Shown in pieces: positions 42,765 to 50,809 of a DNA stretch of 64,000 bases. Source of the stretch: Myxococcales bacterium (GTDB taxonomy: Bacteria; Myxococcota; Myxococcia; Myxococcales; Myxococcaceae). The stretch covers positions 57,108 to 121,107 of the forward strand of contig JADLDB010000065.1 in assembly GCA_020846875.1 (NCBI GenBank). Reading direction: 5' to 3'. Made by a program: the position numbers and the translations under genes. Every line of letters starts with the position of its first letter. The stretch's first letter is position 1. A model generated the notes under the pieces. That model had not been told where the DNA came from, did not search any database, and was given only the letters and a program-made list of their open reading frames with translations.

Positions 42765-43313
42765 ATGCGCAAGACGCTCACGATGGTGGTGCTGGCGGCA
42801 GCTCTTCTCACGGCGGGGTCGGCGGCGGCGGGGACGGGCAGCTTCGCCAACCGGAGCCTGGGGCTGGGGTTTGGCGGCTTCAAGTTCATGGGGGAGAACG
42901 AGCTGATCGACTGGGGGCTGCCGATCACCCTGGAGGGCGGCTACTACCTGGAGAACGGCTTCGACATCTACCTGCGGGTGCCGCTGATGCTGTTGTACCA
43001 GAAGGCCTTCGTCACCTCGACGGGTGGAGGCGGGCTGGTGTTCGCCACCGGTGGACAGTTCGGCGCGCGCTACCTGTTCCTCGAGGAGGACATTCGGCCG
43101 TACGTCAACCTGCACCTCGCAGGCATCTACATCTTCCGCGACGCGATCTACGGGAACTTCTTCTTCGGGCCGGGGGCGGGCGGCGGACTGGACTACTTCG
43201 TGGGCGAGTCGGTGGCGATCGGCGCGCGCATGTACTTCGACATGTTCATCAACATCAACCAGCCGCTGCGCTTCGCGATCGGCGGGCAGGTGTACGTGTC
43301 GACGTACTTCTAA
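42765..43313 (+). CDS. Small outer-membrane beta-barrel protein
   Basis: 182-aa protein with a signal peptide (ending AGSAAAG) and alternating amphipathic strands (LPITLEGGYYLENGFDIYLRV, YVNLHLAGIYIFRDAIYGNF, LRFAIGGQVYVSTYF). It ends in Phe, as is typical of barrels recognised by the BAM machinery. Unknown function. Divergent from the TPR lipoprotein gene across a 100-bp gap. Confidence 0.75.
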   Translation: MRKTLTMVVLAAALLTAGSAAAGTGSFANRSLGLGFGGFKFMGENELIDWGLPITLEGGYYLENGFDIYLRVPLMLLYQKAFVTSTGGGGLVFATGGQFGARYLFLEEDIRPYVNLHLAGIYIFRDAIYGNFFFGPGAGGGLDYFVGESVAIGARMYFDMFININQPLRFAIGGQVYVSTYF

Positions 43314-43332
43314 GAAAAAGCAGCCTCACCCC

Positions 43333-44151
43333 TCAGCGCTGGAAGAAGCGGCGGGGCGCGGCGGCCTTGCGGCGCTCGGCGTTGCGGGCGGCCAGGGCGG
43401 CGGTGACCAGCAGCACCAGCTTCTCGTCGGACAGGTGGGCGGGCTTCACGAAGCCCAGTTCGTCTTCGAGGCGGCGGGCGAGGGTGGCGAAGAGCGCCAG
43501 GCGGGCCTCCATGCCCAGCTCTTCACGGCGAAGGGCGGCGGAGAAGAGCGTGGCTTCTTCCTCGGCGGACAGGCGGCCGACGCGGGCGCGGAAGTCGGAG
43601 TCGTTGAGCAGGGAGGTGTCGCCTTCGGGGCGCTCCAGCGCGGAGGGGATCTTGAGGCGGCGCTCGCGCACCACGATGGTGCCGGCCAGCATGTCGCCCA
43701 GGCGCTGCTGGGACTCGCTGAACAGCGCGCTCGCCCCGCCTACCAGGTAGAAGAGCGGGAGGCGATCGATGGGCCTTGCCAGGTTGCGCAGGAGCGACTG
43801 GTAGAAGCCGACGCGCACGCCGCTCTCCTGGATCACCCGCAGGCCCATGGCCTTCTTGCCGATGGTCTGCCCGCTCCAGATCGACTCGAGGAAGATCATG
43901 TAGCCCCAGTCGATGAGGAACCACACCACGAAGCCCAGGGCGGAGCCGAAGCCCGGGAAGAGGACCATGGTGAAGGAGAGGACGATCATGATCGCCAGGG
44001 CGATCAACGCGGCGACGAAGGCGTCGATGAGCCAGGCGAGGAAGCGGCTCATCAGCCCGGCCAACACGAAGTTGAACTCGACGTACTCGGGGGTGAGCAC
44101 CGTGTGGGTGCCGTCCAGCCGCAAGGGAGGAGTGCCGGTCGCCGAAGTCAT
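43333..44151 (-). CDS. RDD-family membrane protein
   Basis: 272-aa protein with a cytoplasmic N-terminus, an RDD domain of three helices (SRFLAWLIDAFVAALIALAIMIV; Arg and Asp at the expected places; SIWSGQTIGKKAMGLRVI) and a soluble C-terminal helical part. Start ATG 44151. RDD proteins often occur beside SpoIIM-like and MoxR/DUF58 genes in bacteria, and here a SpoIIM gene is divergent 40 bp away. Function unknown; transport roles have been suggested for some members. Confidence 0.85.
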   Translation of the reverse strand: MTSATGTPPLRLDGTHTVLTPEYVEFNFVLAGLMSRFLAWLIDAFVAALIALAIMIVLSFTMVLFPGFGSALGFVVWFLIDWGYMIFLESIWSGQTIGKKAMGLRVIQESGVRVGFYQSLLRNLARPIDRLPLFYLVGGASALFSESQQRLGDMLAGTIVVRERRLKIPSALERPEGDTSLLNDSDFRARVGRLSAEEEATLFSAALRREELGMEARLALFATLARRLEDELGFVKPAHLSDEKLVLLVTAALAARNAERRKAAAPRRFFQR

Positions 44152-44191
44152 GCGGTCGAAAGGCAGTGTAGCGCGTAGACTGGGCCGTACG

Positions 44192-45208
44192 ATGGAGCTG
44201 ATCGAATACGTGGCGCTGCGCCGGCCGAAGTGGGTGCAGCTCGAGCGGTTGCTCGACCTGGCCGAGCGGGACGGCTTGAAGAAGCTGTCGCTGGAGGACG
44301 CGCGCACGCTTTCCAAGCTGTACCGGTCGGCCTCGTCCGATCTGCTCTGGGTGCGCTCGCGCGCCGGAGCGGCCGACGTGTCGGGGTACCTGAACGACCT
44401 GGTGGGGCGGGCCTACGCGCTCACCTACCCGGGGAAGAAGGTGCGCCTCAAAGACATCACTCGCTTCCTCACCCACGGCTTCCCCGATCTGATGAGCGCG
44501 GAGTGGCGGGCGGTGGTGGCGTCCTTCCTGGTCTTCTGGGGCGGCTTCGGCTTCGGCTGGGTGGGCATGATGTTCGACCCGGAAGCGGCGCCGTACCTGG
44601 TGCCGGAGCAGCACCTCAAGATGGATCCGGTGAAGCGCGCGGCCGAGGAGGCGAAGAGCGAAGGCGCCTCCACCGGCTCGCAGGCGGCCTTCGCCAGCTT
44701 CCTCTTCACCCACAACATCCAGGTGGCCTTCCTGGCCTTCGCGCTGGGGATCACCGCGGGCATCGGCACGGTGATCATGCTCTTCGCCAACGGCGTGCTG
44801 CTGGGGGCCCTGGCGTGGGTGTACGCCTCGAAGGGGATGTTGGGGTGGTTCTGGGCGTGGATCCTCCCGCACGGCATTCCGGAGATCACCGCGATCTGCA
44901 TCGCGGGGGCGGCGGGCTTTCTGCTGGCGCGGGGGCTGGTGGCGCCGAAGGGGCTGGCGCGGCGGGTGGCCTTGCGGCGCGAGGCGATCACCGCGGTGAA
45001 GCTGCTGCTGGGCACGCTGGCGCTCTTCGTCCTCGCCGGGTTGATCGAAGGCTCGATCTCGCAGATTCACCCGCCGCGGCTGTCGATCACCTTCAAGATC
45101 ACCTTCGCGCTGCTGGTCGGAGCCGGCGTGTACGCTTACCTGTGGTCGGCGCTCCTTCGGCGGGGGGCGATCGAGGCAGCTGAGAGCCCCAGCGCGCTCA
45201 CTCCTTGA
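44192..45208 (+). CDS. SpoIIM-family membrane protein
   Basis: 338-aa protein with a soluble N-terminal helical part (PKWVQLERLLDLAERDGLKKL, LYRSASSDLLWVRS) and about six transmembrane segments. Family motifs are SFLFTHNIQVAFLAFALGIT, FANGVLLGALAWVY and ILPHGIPEITAICIAGAAG (the conserved PHG-x-x-E-[IL] segment). The stage II sporulation protein M family is widespread outside sporulating bacteria; in myxobacteria its role is not defined. Stop overlaps the convergent lipoprotein gene by 11 bp. Confidence 0.88.
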   Translation: MELIEYVALRRPKWVQLERLLDLAERDGLKKLSLEDARTLSKLYRSASSDLLWVRSRAGAADVSGYLNDLVGRAYALTYPGKKVRLKDITRFLTHGFPDLMSAEWRAVVASFLVFWGGFGFGWVGMMFDPEAAPYLVPEQHLKMDPVKRAAEEAKSEGASTGSQAAFASFLFTHNIQVAFLAFALGITAGIGTVIMLFANGVLLGALAWVYASKGMLGWFWAWILPHGIPEITAICIAGAAGFLLARGLVAPKGLARRVALRREAITAVKLLLGTLALFVLAGLIEGSISQIHPPRLSITFKITFALLVGAGVYAYLWSALLRRGAIEAAESPSALTP

Positions 45209-46919
45209 GCCTGGGAGGGTTGTCCGGCTGCGGCTTCGGGGGGATGAGGTGGATCACCTTCTTCGCGTCGTCGATCTCGATCCGGCACCCGCCCAGCCGG
45301 AGCTGCGAGATGGCGCGGGGGATCTGGCAGGCCAGCTCCGCGGGATCCGGGCGGCCCTGCTCGATGAGTGAGCAGGCGCCAGGTTCCTCGTACTCCTCCC
45401 CCTCTTCGCTGGCCTTCGGCCTGGGGGAGCGATCGTCGACGCGATAGTGCCGGCGGGCGTTGCGCTCGATCAGCTCGAGGGGAAGGGGGCCCTGGGCCCA
45501 GGACGCGGCGAGGAGCAGCACCCCCGGGGGCGGCGTGGTGACGTCCTCGGGGAAGTCTCGTTCGTCCTCGAAGTCATCGGACGCCAGCCACTCGGGGATC
45601 CAACGCTTCACCACCGCCGCGGCCTGTTCAGGCGTGCACAGGGCGTTCTGGGGCTCGACGATGGGCAGCTCTTCCCCGCGCTCCAGCGCCGCGTCCTCGG
45701 CTTCCTGGCGCTCGGCCAGGGACTGGGCGCTGGTCTCGACGAGCCCCTTCGGGGTGCAGCGGTAGTCGGCGTCACACGGGGCCTGCTCCAGGGCGACCTT
45801 CACCCACGGACACGGCGTGGGGAAGCGCGCGAGGGCGATCAGCGCTGGCGAGGCGGACTCGAGGTCGGGCAGCTCTGGGTAGTAGTCCTCACGGGTGACC
45901 AGCCGCTGGGACACGACGTCTTCCAGCCACGTGCAGGCCAGCGCCCCCGAGCGGGGATCGGCGAGCTGCACCAGGGCCTCCAGGTAGAGGCCGGTGGTGT
46001 CGTACTCGGCGATGCCCTCGACCAGCTGCTCCTCGATCCTCCGGACGAGCAGGTCGGCGAAGCCGGCTGGGCGCAGCCCGGGGCTCATCGACAGCTTCCG
46101 CAGCGCCGCCTCGTCCGGGTAGTCGCCCAGGACGTGGGAGAGCTCCGCGAGGAAGGCCTTCCGGCCTGCCGCTGACAGGCCTTTCCAGGCCCGGTCCCAG
46201 GCCGGCTCCTCGGCATAGGCCATGGCGTGGGCCAGCATGAGCCCCAGGCCCACTTCCCCGCGCTCCTCCTTGATCAGCTCCAGCAGCCTGGAGAGGTGCG
46301 AGCTCTCGGCGGTGACGAGGAAGTCAGGCGCGCGCTCTGCGAGGGTGGGGACCTTCGACCAGTCGAGGGGGCCGGTCAGCAGCGGGACCGTGGGCGTCGC
46401 GAGGATCTCCTCGGCGGTCGCGTCAGGGCGATCCGGGAGAGCTCCGTAGCTGTTGCCGCCGCCGGGCTCGCGCAGCAGCTCACCCTCGAGGAGGTAGAAG
46501 AAGCTCCACGGGCGATCCGCGGCCGAGCGCCAGGCGAGGCGGGTTCCGGAAGGGTCGGCCAGGAGCTCCATGCCGCGAGCCGGGACCGGGCTGGTCTCCA
46601 GCGGAGCCGTGGCCGTCGTCATCACCATCATGAAGGTGCAGAGCTCCTCCTCGCGATGGTGGTCGTCGGCCTGCGGCTGCTCGCCCAGCTCGAGCCAGGT
46701 GCAGCCGCGCAGCTCGCTCTGGAAGAGGCAGCGGATGCGCGCGAGGCCCGTCTCGGTGCACTCGGGCTGCCCGTCGAACTCGTGCACGCGCACCATGGCG
46801 TGGATGGGGGTGTGGAGCTCGACCACCACGTTGTCCCGGGCCTCGTGCTTGCCGCACGCGCCCAGCGCCGTGGCCAACGCCAGGCAAGCCAGGGCACTCG
46901 AGGGAGCGGCGCGCGACAC
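45198..46919 (-). CDS. Large lipoprotein, unknown
   Basis: 573-aa exported protein starting with GTG and a signal peptide ending in lipobox LGAC (Cys 22). The mature part is acidic, rich in Leu/Glu/Pro with scattered Cys pairs (PECTETGLARIRCLFQSEL; CDADYRC). No domain recognised. A mainly helical middle (residues 200-330) suggests repeat structure. It is the last gene on the minus strand after lspA, 51 bp downstream of it. Confidence 0.75.
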   Translation of the reverse strand: MSRAAPSSALACLALATALGACGKHEARDNVVVELHTPIHAMVRVHEFDGQPECTETGLARIRCLFQSELRGCTWLELGEQPQADDHHREEELCTFMMVMTTATAPLETSPVPARGMELLADPSGTRLAWRSAADRPWSFFYLLEGELLREPGGGNSYGALPDRPDATAEEILATPTVPLLTGPLDWSKVPTLAERAPDFLVTAESSHLSRLLELIKEERGEVGLGLMLAHAMAYAEEPAWDRAWKGLSAAGRKAFLAELSHVLGDYPDEAALRKLSMSPGLRPAGFADLLVRRIEEQLVEGIAEYDTTGLYLEALVQLADPRSGALACTWLEDVVSQRLVTREDYYPELPDLESASPALIALARFPTPCPWVKVALEQAPCDADYRCTPKGLVETSAQSLAERQEAEDAALERGEELPIVEPQNALCTPEQAAAVVKRWIPEWLASDDFEDERDFPEDVTTPPPGVLLLAASWAQGPLPLELIERNARRHYRVDDRSPRPKASEEGEEYEEPGACSLIEQGRPDPAELACQIPRAISQLRLGGCRIEIDDAKKVIHLIPPKPQPDNPPRLKE

Positions 46920-46970
46920 GGGCGTGGACGATGGCAGCGAAGTCCGCCGTGTGACAACTGCCAGGGGGCA

Positions 46971-47573
46971 CTACGTTCCCGGAGGGGATCCTCTCGAGGA
47001 GGCGTCGGGGCCCGGGGCGCCGCCCGCGGACTTCGCCAGGGCCTTGGCGCGCCGCTCGGCCCGCCAGCCGTGCCAGAAGAGCACCCCGATGCCGCCGAGG
47101 ATGGCGAGGTCGGCGACGTTGAAGACGCCGGTCAGCGGCGTGGCGCCGATGCCGAGTTGCATGAAGTCCACCACGCTGCCGTCGAAGCGGGCGCGGTCGA
47201 TCCAGTTGGAGAAGCCGCCGCTGGCGATCAGCGCATAGCTGGCCACCTGGATCCCATCGAGCGCCTTGCTCGCCAGCGCGTAGACGGTCAGCGACAGCAG
47301 CAGCACGCCTACGCCGATGGTGAGGACCCAGTACCGCGCGCCGTCGGGCAGCGAGGCGCCCAGGGACAGGAAGGCGCCTTCGTTCTGCGCCCAGAGCAGG
47401 CGCACCACGTCGCCCAGGTACATGCGCGGGGGCTGGCCCTTGAGGGCAGCCGTGGCGACCTGCTTGGTGGCTTGATCCACCGCCATCGAGACGACGGTGA
47501 CGCCGAAGAAGAGGAGGAGGCGGCGGAGGAGTGGCACTGGGGGGCACTTGCCATCGATGCGGCGGCGATTCAA
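46971..47573 (-). CDS. lspA: Signal peptidase II (LspA)
   Basis: 200-aa inner membrane aspartyl protease that cleaves lipoprotein signal peptides before the lipidated Cys. Four hydrophobic segments and both catalytic-Asp blocks are visible: GGFSNWIDRARFDGSVVDF and TGVFNVADLAI. The start is probably TTG 47573, 6 bp after the stop of the hydrogenase protease gene and preceded by GAGG; a GTG at 47537 is an alternative. A 30-residue polar C-terminal tail is longer than usual. The many lipoproteins in this window are its likely substrates. Confidence 0.9.
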   Translation of the reverse strand: MNRRRIDGKCPPVPLLRRLLLFFGVTVVSMAVDQATKQVATAALKGQPPRMYLGDVVRLLWAQNEGAFLSLGASLPDGARYWVLTIGVGVLLLSLTVYALASKALDGIQVASYALIASGGFSNWIDRARFDGSVVDFMQLGIGATPLTGVFNVADLAILGGIGVLFWHGWRAERRAKALAKSAGGAPGPDASSRGSPPGT

Positions 47574-47579
47574 CCAACC

Positions 47580-48056
47580 TCAGGCGATCTGCGGGGCCGC
47601 GCGGCCGGACCACCAGGCGTCGAAGAAGCGGGCCGCCTGCTGCAGGGTGTCACGGGCCTGGGGCGTCAGCGGCTCGCCCAGCTCGAAGCGGGTGCCCCGA
47701 AGGGCAAGCTGGAAGCAGGAGGGCGGGGGCCCGCGCTCCACGCGATGCCAGGCCTCCAGGACGGCCGAGGGAGACAGGGCGTGGCTGGTGAAGGTGTGAT
47801 CGGCCCGAGGCGTGACGGGGCTGAAGGTGAAGGGGGCGGCGCTCTCGAGGGTGGCGTCGACGAAGACGACCCGGTGGCGTCCGAGCAGATCGAGGGAGTG
47901 CTCCACGTTGAGCTGGAAGTCGGTGAGCACCTCCAACTGGCCGGCGGCGATCTCGGGGCCGAAGGAGGCCTCGAGGTGTTGGGCGAAGGCGGGGCCGAGG
48001 GCGTCGTCTCCGCGCGACGGGTTCCCCACCGCCAGCACCAGGTCCGGCGGCGTCAC
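47580..48056 (-). CDS. hoxW: [NiFe]-hydrogenase maturation protease
   Basis: 158-aa endopeptidase of the HyaD/HycI/HoxW family (peptidase M52). The N-terminal motif AVGNPSRGDDALG carries the conserved Asp of the Ni-binding site; VVFVDATLE and TFTSHALSP hold the other Asp and His. It cleaves the C-terminus of the large subunit after Ni insertion. GTGA overlap with hoxH places it in the same operon. Confidence 0.85.
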   Translation of the reverse strand: MTPPDLVLAVGNPSRGDDALGPAFAQHLEASFGPEIAAGQLEVLTDFQLNVEHSLDLLGRHRVVFVDATLESAAPFTFSPVTPRADHTFTSHALSPSAVLEAWHRVERGPPPSCFQLALRGTRFELGEPLTPQARDTLQQAARFFDAWWSGRAAPQIA

Positions 48057-49519
48057 GGGGAATCTCTCCGGAGCTGCTTCACCAGGAGGCCCTGCGCGTC
48101 GACCAGGTCCACCAGCAGCGGCATCTGCCCCAGGGCGTGCGTGGCGCAGGACAGGCAGGGATCGAAGGCGCGGATCGCCACCTCCACGTGGTTGAGGAGC
48201 GCCTCGGTGGGCTCGCGGCCGTCCAGCTCGGCGCGGGCCACCTCGCGGATCACCTCGTTCATCGCGGTGTTGTTGTGGGTGGTGCTGACGATCAGGTTGC
48301 ACATGGTGACCAGATCGTCGGGCGCCACCTTGTAGTGGTGGATCAGCGTGCCGCGCGGCGCCTCGATCACCCCCACGCCCTCGGCGCGGCGCGGCCCCGT
48401 CGCCGTCAGCGGCCCCTCGGACAGGGCGTCGTCGTCGAGCAGGCGGGCGATCAGCTCGGCGGCGTGGAGCAGCTCGATGAGGCGCGCCCAGTGGTACGCC
48501 AGCGGCGCGTGGGTGATGGCCCCGTCGAAGGCGTCGCGGAAGGCGGCGCGCTCGGCCTCGGCCAGCGGGGTGGTGATCACGTCGCAGTTCTGCACGCGCG
48601 CCAGCGGCCCCACCTTGTACCAGCCGGCCTCGGGCCCCAGGGCCGAGAGGTAGGGGAACTTCATGTAGCTCCAGCTCTTCACCTCCTCTGCGATGCGGGA
48701 GCGGTACTGCTGGCAGTCCAGGCCGTCGAAGAGGATCTTCCCGTCGGGGTCCCGCGCGCGCAGGGTGCCGTCGTAGAGCTCCAGGGCGCCGCGCGCTCCG
48801 ACCAGGCTCAAGAGGTTGCTCTTCGCCGTCCCGAAGGTGTCGTAGAGGTGCCGGTTGGCGAGGTGCAGGCGGGAGATGAGCTGCACGCCCGCGCGGGCCC
48901 ATTCCAGCACCTGGGAGAGGGCGGCTTTGAGCTCGTCGCGCTCCGCGCGGGTGACGTGCTTGTTGACGCCTCCCGGGACGGCGCCGGTGCCGTGCACGCG
49001 CTTGCCGGCGGTGACGCGGATCACCTCCTGCCCGAACTTGCGCAAGAGGACTCCCTGGCGGGCCAGCTCGGGCTGCGCTGCCGCCACCCCCACCACGTTG
49101 CGCTTCGCGGGGGCGCTGCCGAAGCCGAACAGCAGATCGGGCGAGGCCAGGTGGAAGAAGTGGAGCGCGTGCGACTGGAGGATCTGCCCGTAGTGCATCA
49201 GCCGGCGGACGCGATCCGCCGTCGGGGTGAGCGTCTTCGCACCCACCACCAGGTCCAGGGCCTTGGCGGCGGCGAGGTGGTGGCTGACCGGACAGATGCC
49301 GCACAGCCGCTGCACCATCACCGGGACCTCCCAGTACGGCCGGCCCTGGATGAAGCGCTCGAAGCCGCGGAACTCGACGATGTGCAGCCGCACCTGGTGC
49401 ACCTTGCGTTGATCATCGAGGAGGATGGTGACCTTCCCGTGGCCCTCCACGCGGCTCACGGGATCGATGGCGATCCGTCTCAGGCCTTCGGGCTTCGCGG
49501 CGGTCTCGAGCGTCGTCAC
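48053..49519 (-). CDS. hoxH: NAD-linked [NiFe]-hydrogenase large subunit HoxH
   Basis: 488-aa catalytic subunit. The two Cys pairs that hold the Ni-Fe centre are RLCGICPVSHH near residue 73 and DPCLSCATH near the C-terminus. About 25 residues follow the final His and would be removed by the maturation protease. The N-terminal IDPVSRVEGHGKVT is typical. Sequence style and neighbouring hoxFUY place it in the bidirectional group 3d. It oxidises H2 or reduces protons at the Ni-Fe site. Confidence 0.95.
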   Translation of the reverse strand: MTTLETAAKPEGLRRIAIDPVSRVEGHGKVTILLDDQRKVHQVRLHIVEFRGFERFIQGRPYWEVPVMVQRLCGICPVSHHLAAAKALDLVVGAKTLTPTADRVRRLMHYGQILQSHALHFFHLASPDLLFGFGSAPAKRNVVGVAAAQPELARQGVLLRKFGQEVIRVTAGKRVHGTGAVPGGVNKHVTRAERDELKAALSQVLEWARAGVQLISRLHLANRHLYDTFGTAKSNLLSLVGARGALELYDGTLRARDPDGKILFDGLDCQQYRSRIAEEVKSWSYMKFPYLSALGPEAGWYKVGPLARVQNCDVITTPLAEAERAAFRDAFDGAITHAPLAYHWARLIELLHAAELIARLLDDDALSEGPLTATGPRRAEGVGVIEAPRGTLIHHYKVAPDDLVTMCNLIVSTTHNNTAMNEVIREVARAELDGREPTEALLNHVEVAIRAFDPCLSCATHALGQMPLLVDLVDAQGLLVKQLRRDSP

Positions 49520-49535
49520 GAGTGAGCGCCCCCTT

Positions 49536-50093
49536 TCAGTCGTACCGCAGCCGGTCGTGGCCGAGGGCCGGGGTGCGGCCGGCGATCAGCGCGGTGATCA
49601 GCTCCCAGAAGGCGTCCGCGGACGGAGGGCAGCCAGGGAGGAAGTAGTCGATGCGCACCACGTCGTGGAGCGGGTGGACCCGGTCGAGCGGCAGGGGAAG
49701 CTCGGGATCGTTGGGGATCCGCGCGTGGGTGGTGCTGGGGCCGGTGAGGTACACCGTCTGGAGGCACTCCCGCACGTCCAGCGAGTTGCGCTGCGCCGGC
49801 AGGCCGCCGGTGATCGCGCACGCCCCCACCGCCACCAGCGTCTTGCACTGCCTGCGGAACTCGCGCAGCACGTGGACGTTCTCGGCGTTGCACAGGCCGC
49901 CCTCGAGGAGGCCGAGATCGCACGGGCCGCAGTGCTTCAGATCCGTCAGCGGGGATCGATCGAGCTCCACCAGCTCCAGCAGGTCGAAGAGGCGCTCGTC
50001 GATGTCCAGAAGCGACATGTGGCAGCCGAAGCAGCCGGCCAGGGACGCGGTGGCCACCTTGAGCTTCTTCGCCGACTTCGCGGGGGCGGTCAC
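49536..50093 (-). CDS. hoxY: NAD-linked [NiFe]-hydrogenase small subunit HoxY
   Basis: 185-aa Fe-S protein. Cys residues of the proximal 4Fe-4S cluster are at LAGCFGCHMS, HCGPCDLG, VGACAITGG and LPGCPPS. It passes electrons from the Ni-Fe site to the diaphorase HoxFU. GTG start at 50093 with GGGAGG upstream and GTGA overlap with hoxU. No Tat signal, as expected of cytoplasmic hydrogenases. Confidence 0.93.
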   Translation of the reverse strand: MTAPAKSAKKLKVATASLAGCFGCHMSLLDIDERLFDLLELVELDRSPLTDLKHCGPCDLGLLEGGLCNAENVHVLREFRRQCKTLVAVGACAITGGLPAQRNSLDVRECLQTVYLTGPSTTHARIPNDPELPLPLDRVHPLHDVVRIDYFLPGCPPSADAFWELITALIAGRTPALGHDRLRYD

Positions 50094-50809
50094 GGCGTGC
50101 CTCCCTTGGGGGCGGCAGCGGCGAACTCATCGATGGCGGCGATGTCGTAGCGGCGCCGGCCGATCGGCTCGTCGAAGCCCTTTCGCTTGCGCAGGATGAC
50201 GCCCACCGGGCACACCTCGACGGCCTTGTCGCCCACCGACAGCTCGGTGTCGCCCAGCTTCCCGGACTCGGCGTTGACGATCAGGTGCTTGGTGATGCCC
50301 CGGCCGGACAGGGCGAACACGCTCTTCCCGTCCACCTCGCCGGAGGCCCGCACGCACAGCTCGCAGAGGATGCAGCGGTTGAAGTCCAGCAGGATGTCCG
50401 GGTGCGAGGCGTCGACGGGCCGGTTGGGGAAGAGGGGGTTGAACTGCGGGTTGGTCATGCCCAGCGCGTAGCCGGTGGCCTGCAGGGTGCAGCGGCCGCT
50501 CTGCTCGCAGGACGGACAGAAGTGGTTGCCTTCGACGAAGAGGAACTGGACCAGCGTCCTGCGCGCCTCGTTGATCTCCGGCGTGTTCGACTCGACCTGC
50601 TGCCCTTCCTGCGCCGGCGTGGTGCACGACGACATGGGCCGGCCGTTCACCTTCACCGTGCACACCTTGCAGCTGCCGTGCGGCTTGAACTCGGGGTGGT
50701 AGCAGAGGTGGGGGATGTAGACGCTCGCGGCCAGCGCGGCCTGGAGGATCGTCTGCCCCGGGCTGAAGGGGACTTCGCGGCCGTCGAGCTCGAAGGTGCC
50801 ATGGGTCAC
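50090..50809 (-). CDS. hoxU: Hydrogenase diaphorase subunit HoxU
   Basis: 239-aa NuoG-like Fe-S protein. A 2Fe-2S ferredoxin domain (YIPHLCYHPEFKPHGSCKVC, MSSCTTP), the His-Cys3 cluster region (GNHFCPSCEQSGRC) and a 4Fe-4S binding stretch (DFNRCILCELCVRASGE, VCPVG) are seen in order. It carries electrons between the HoxY and HoxF subunits. GTGA overlaps with both neighbours. Length matches HoxU. Confidence 0.93.
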   Translation of the reverse strand: MTHGTFELDGREVPFSPGQTILQAALAASVYIPHLCYHPEFKPHGSCKVCTVKVNGRPMSSCTTPAQEGQQVESNTPEINEARRTLVQFLFVEGNHFCPSCEQSGRCTLQATGYALGMTNPQFNPLFPNRPVDASHPDILLDFNRCILCELCVRASGEVDGKSVFALSGRGITKHLIVNAESGKLGDTELSVGDKAVEVCPVGVILRKRKGFDEPIGRRRYDIAAIDEFAAAAPKGGTP

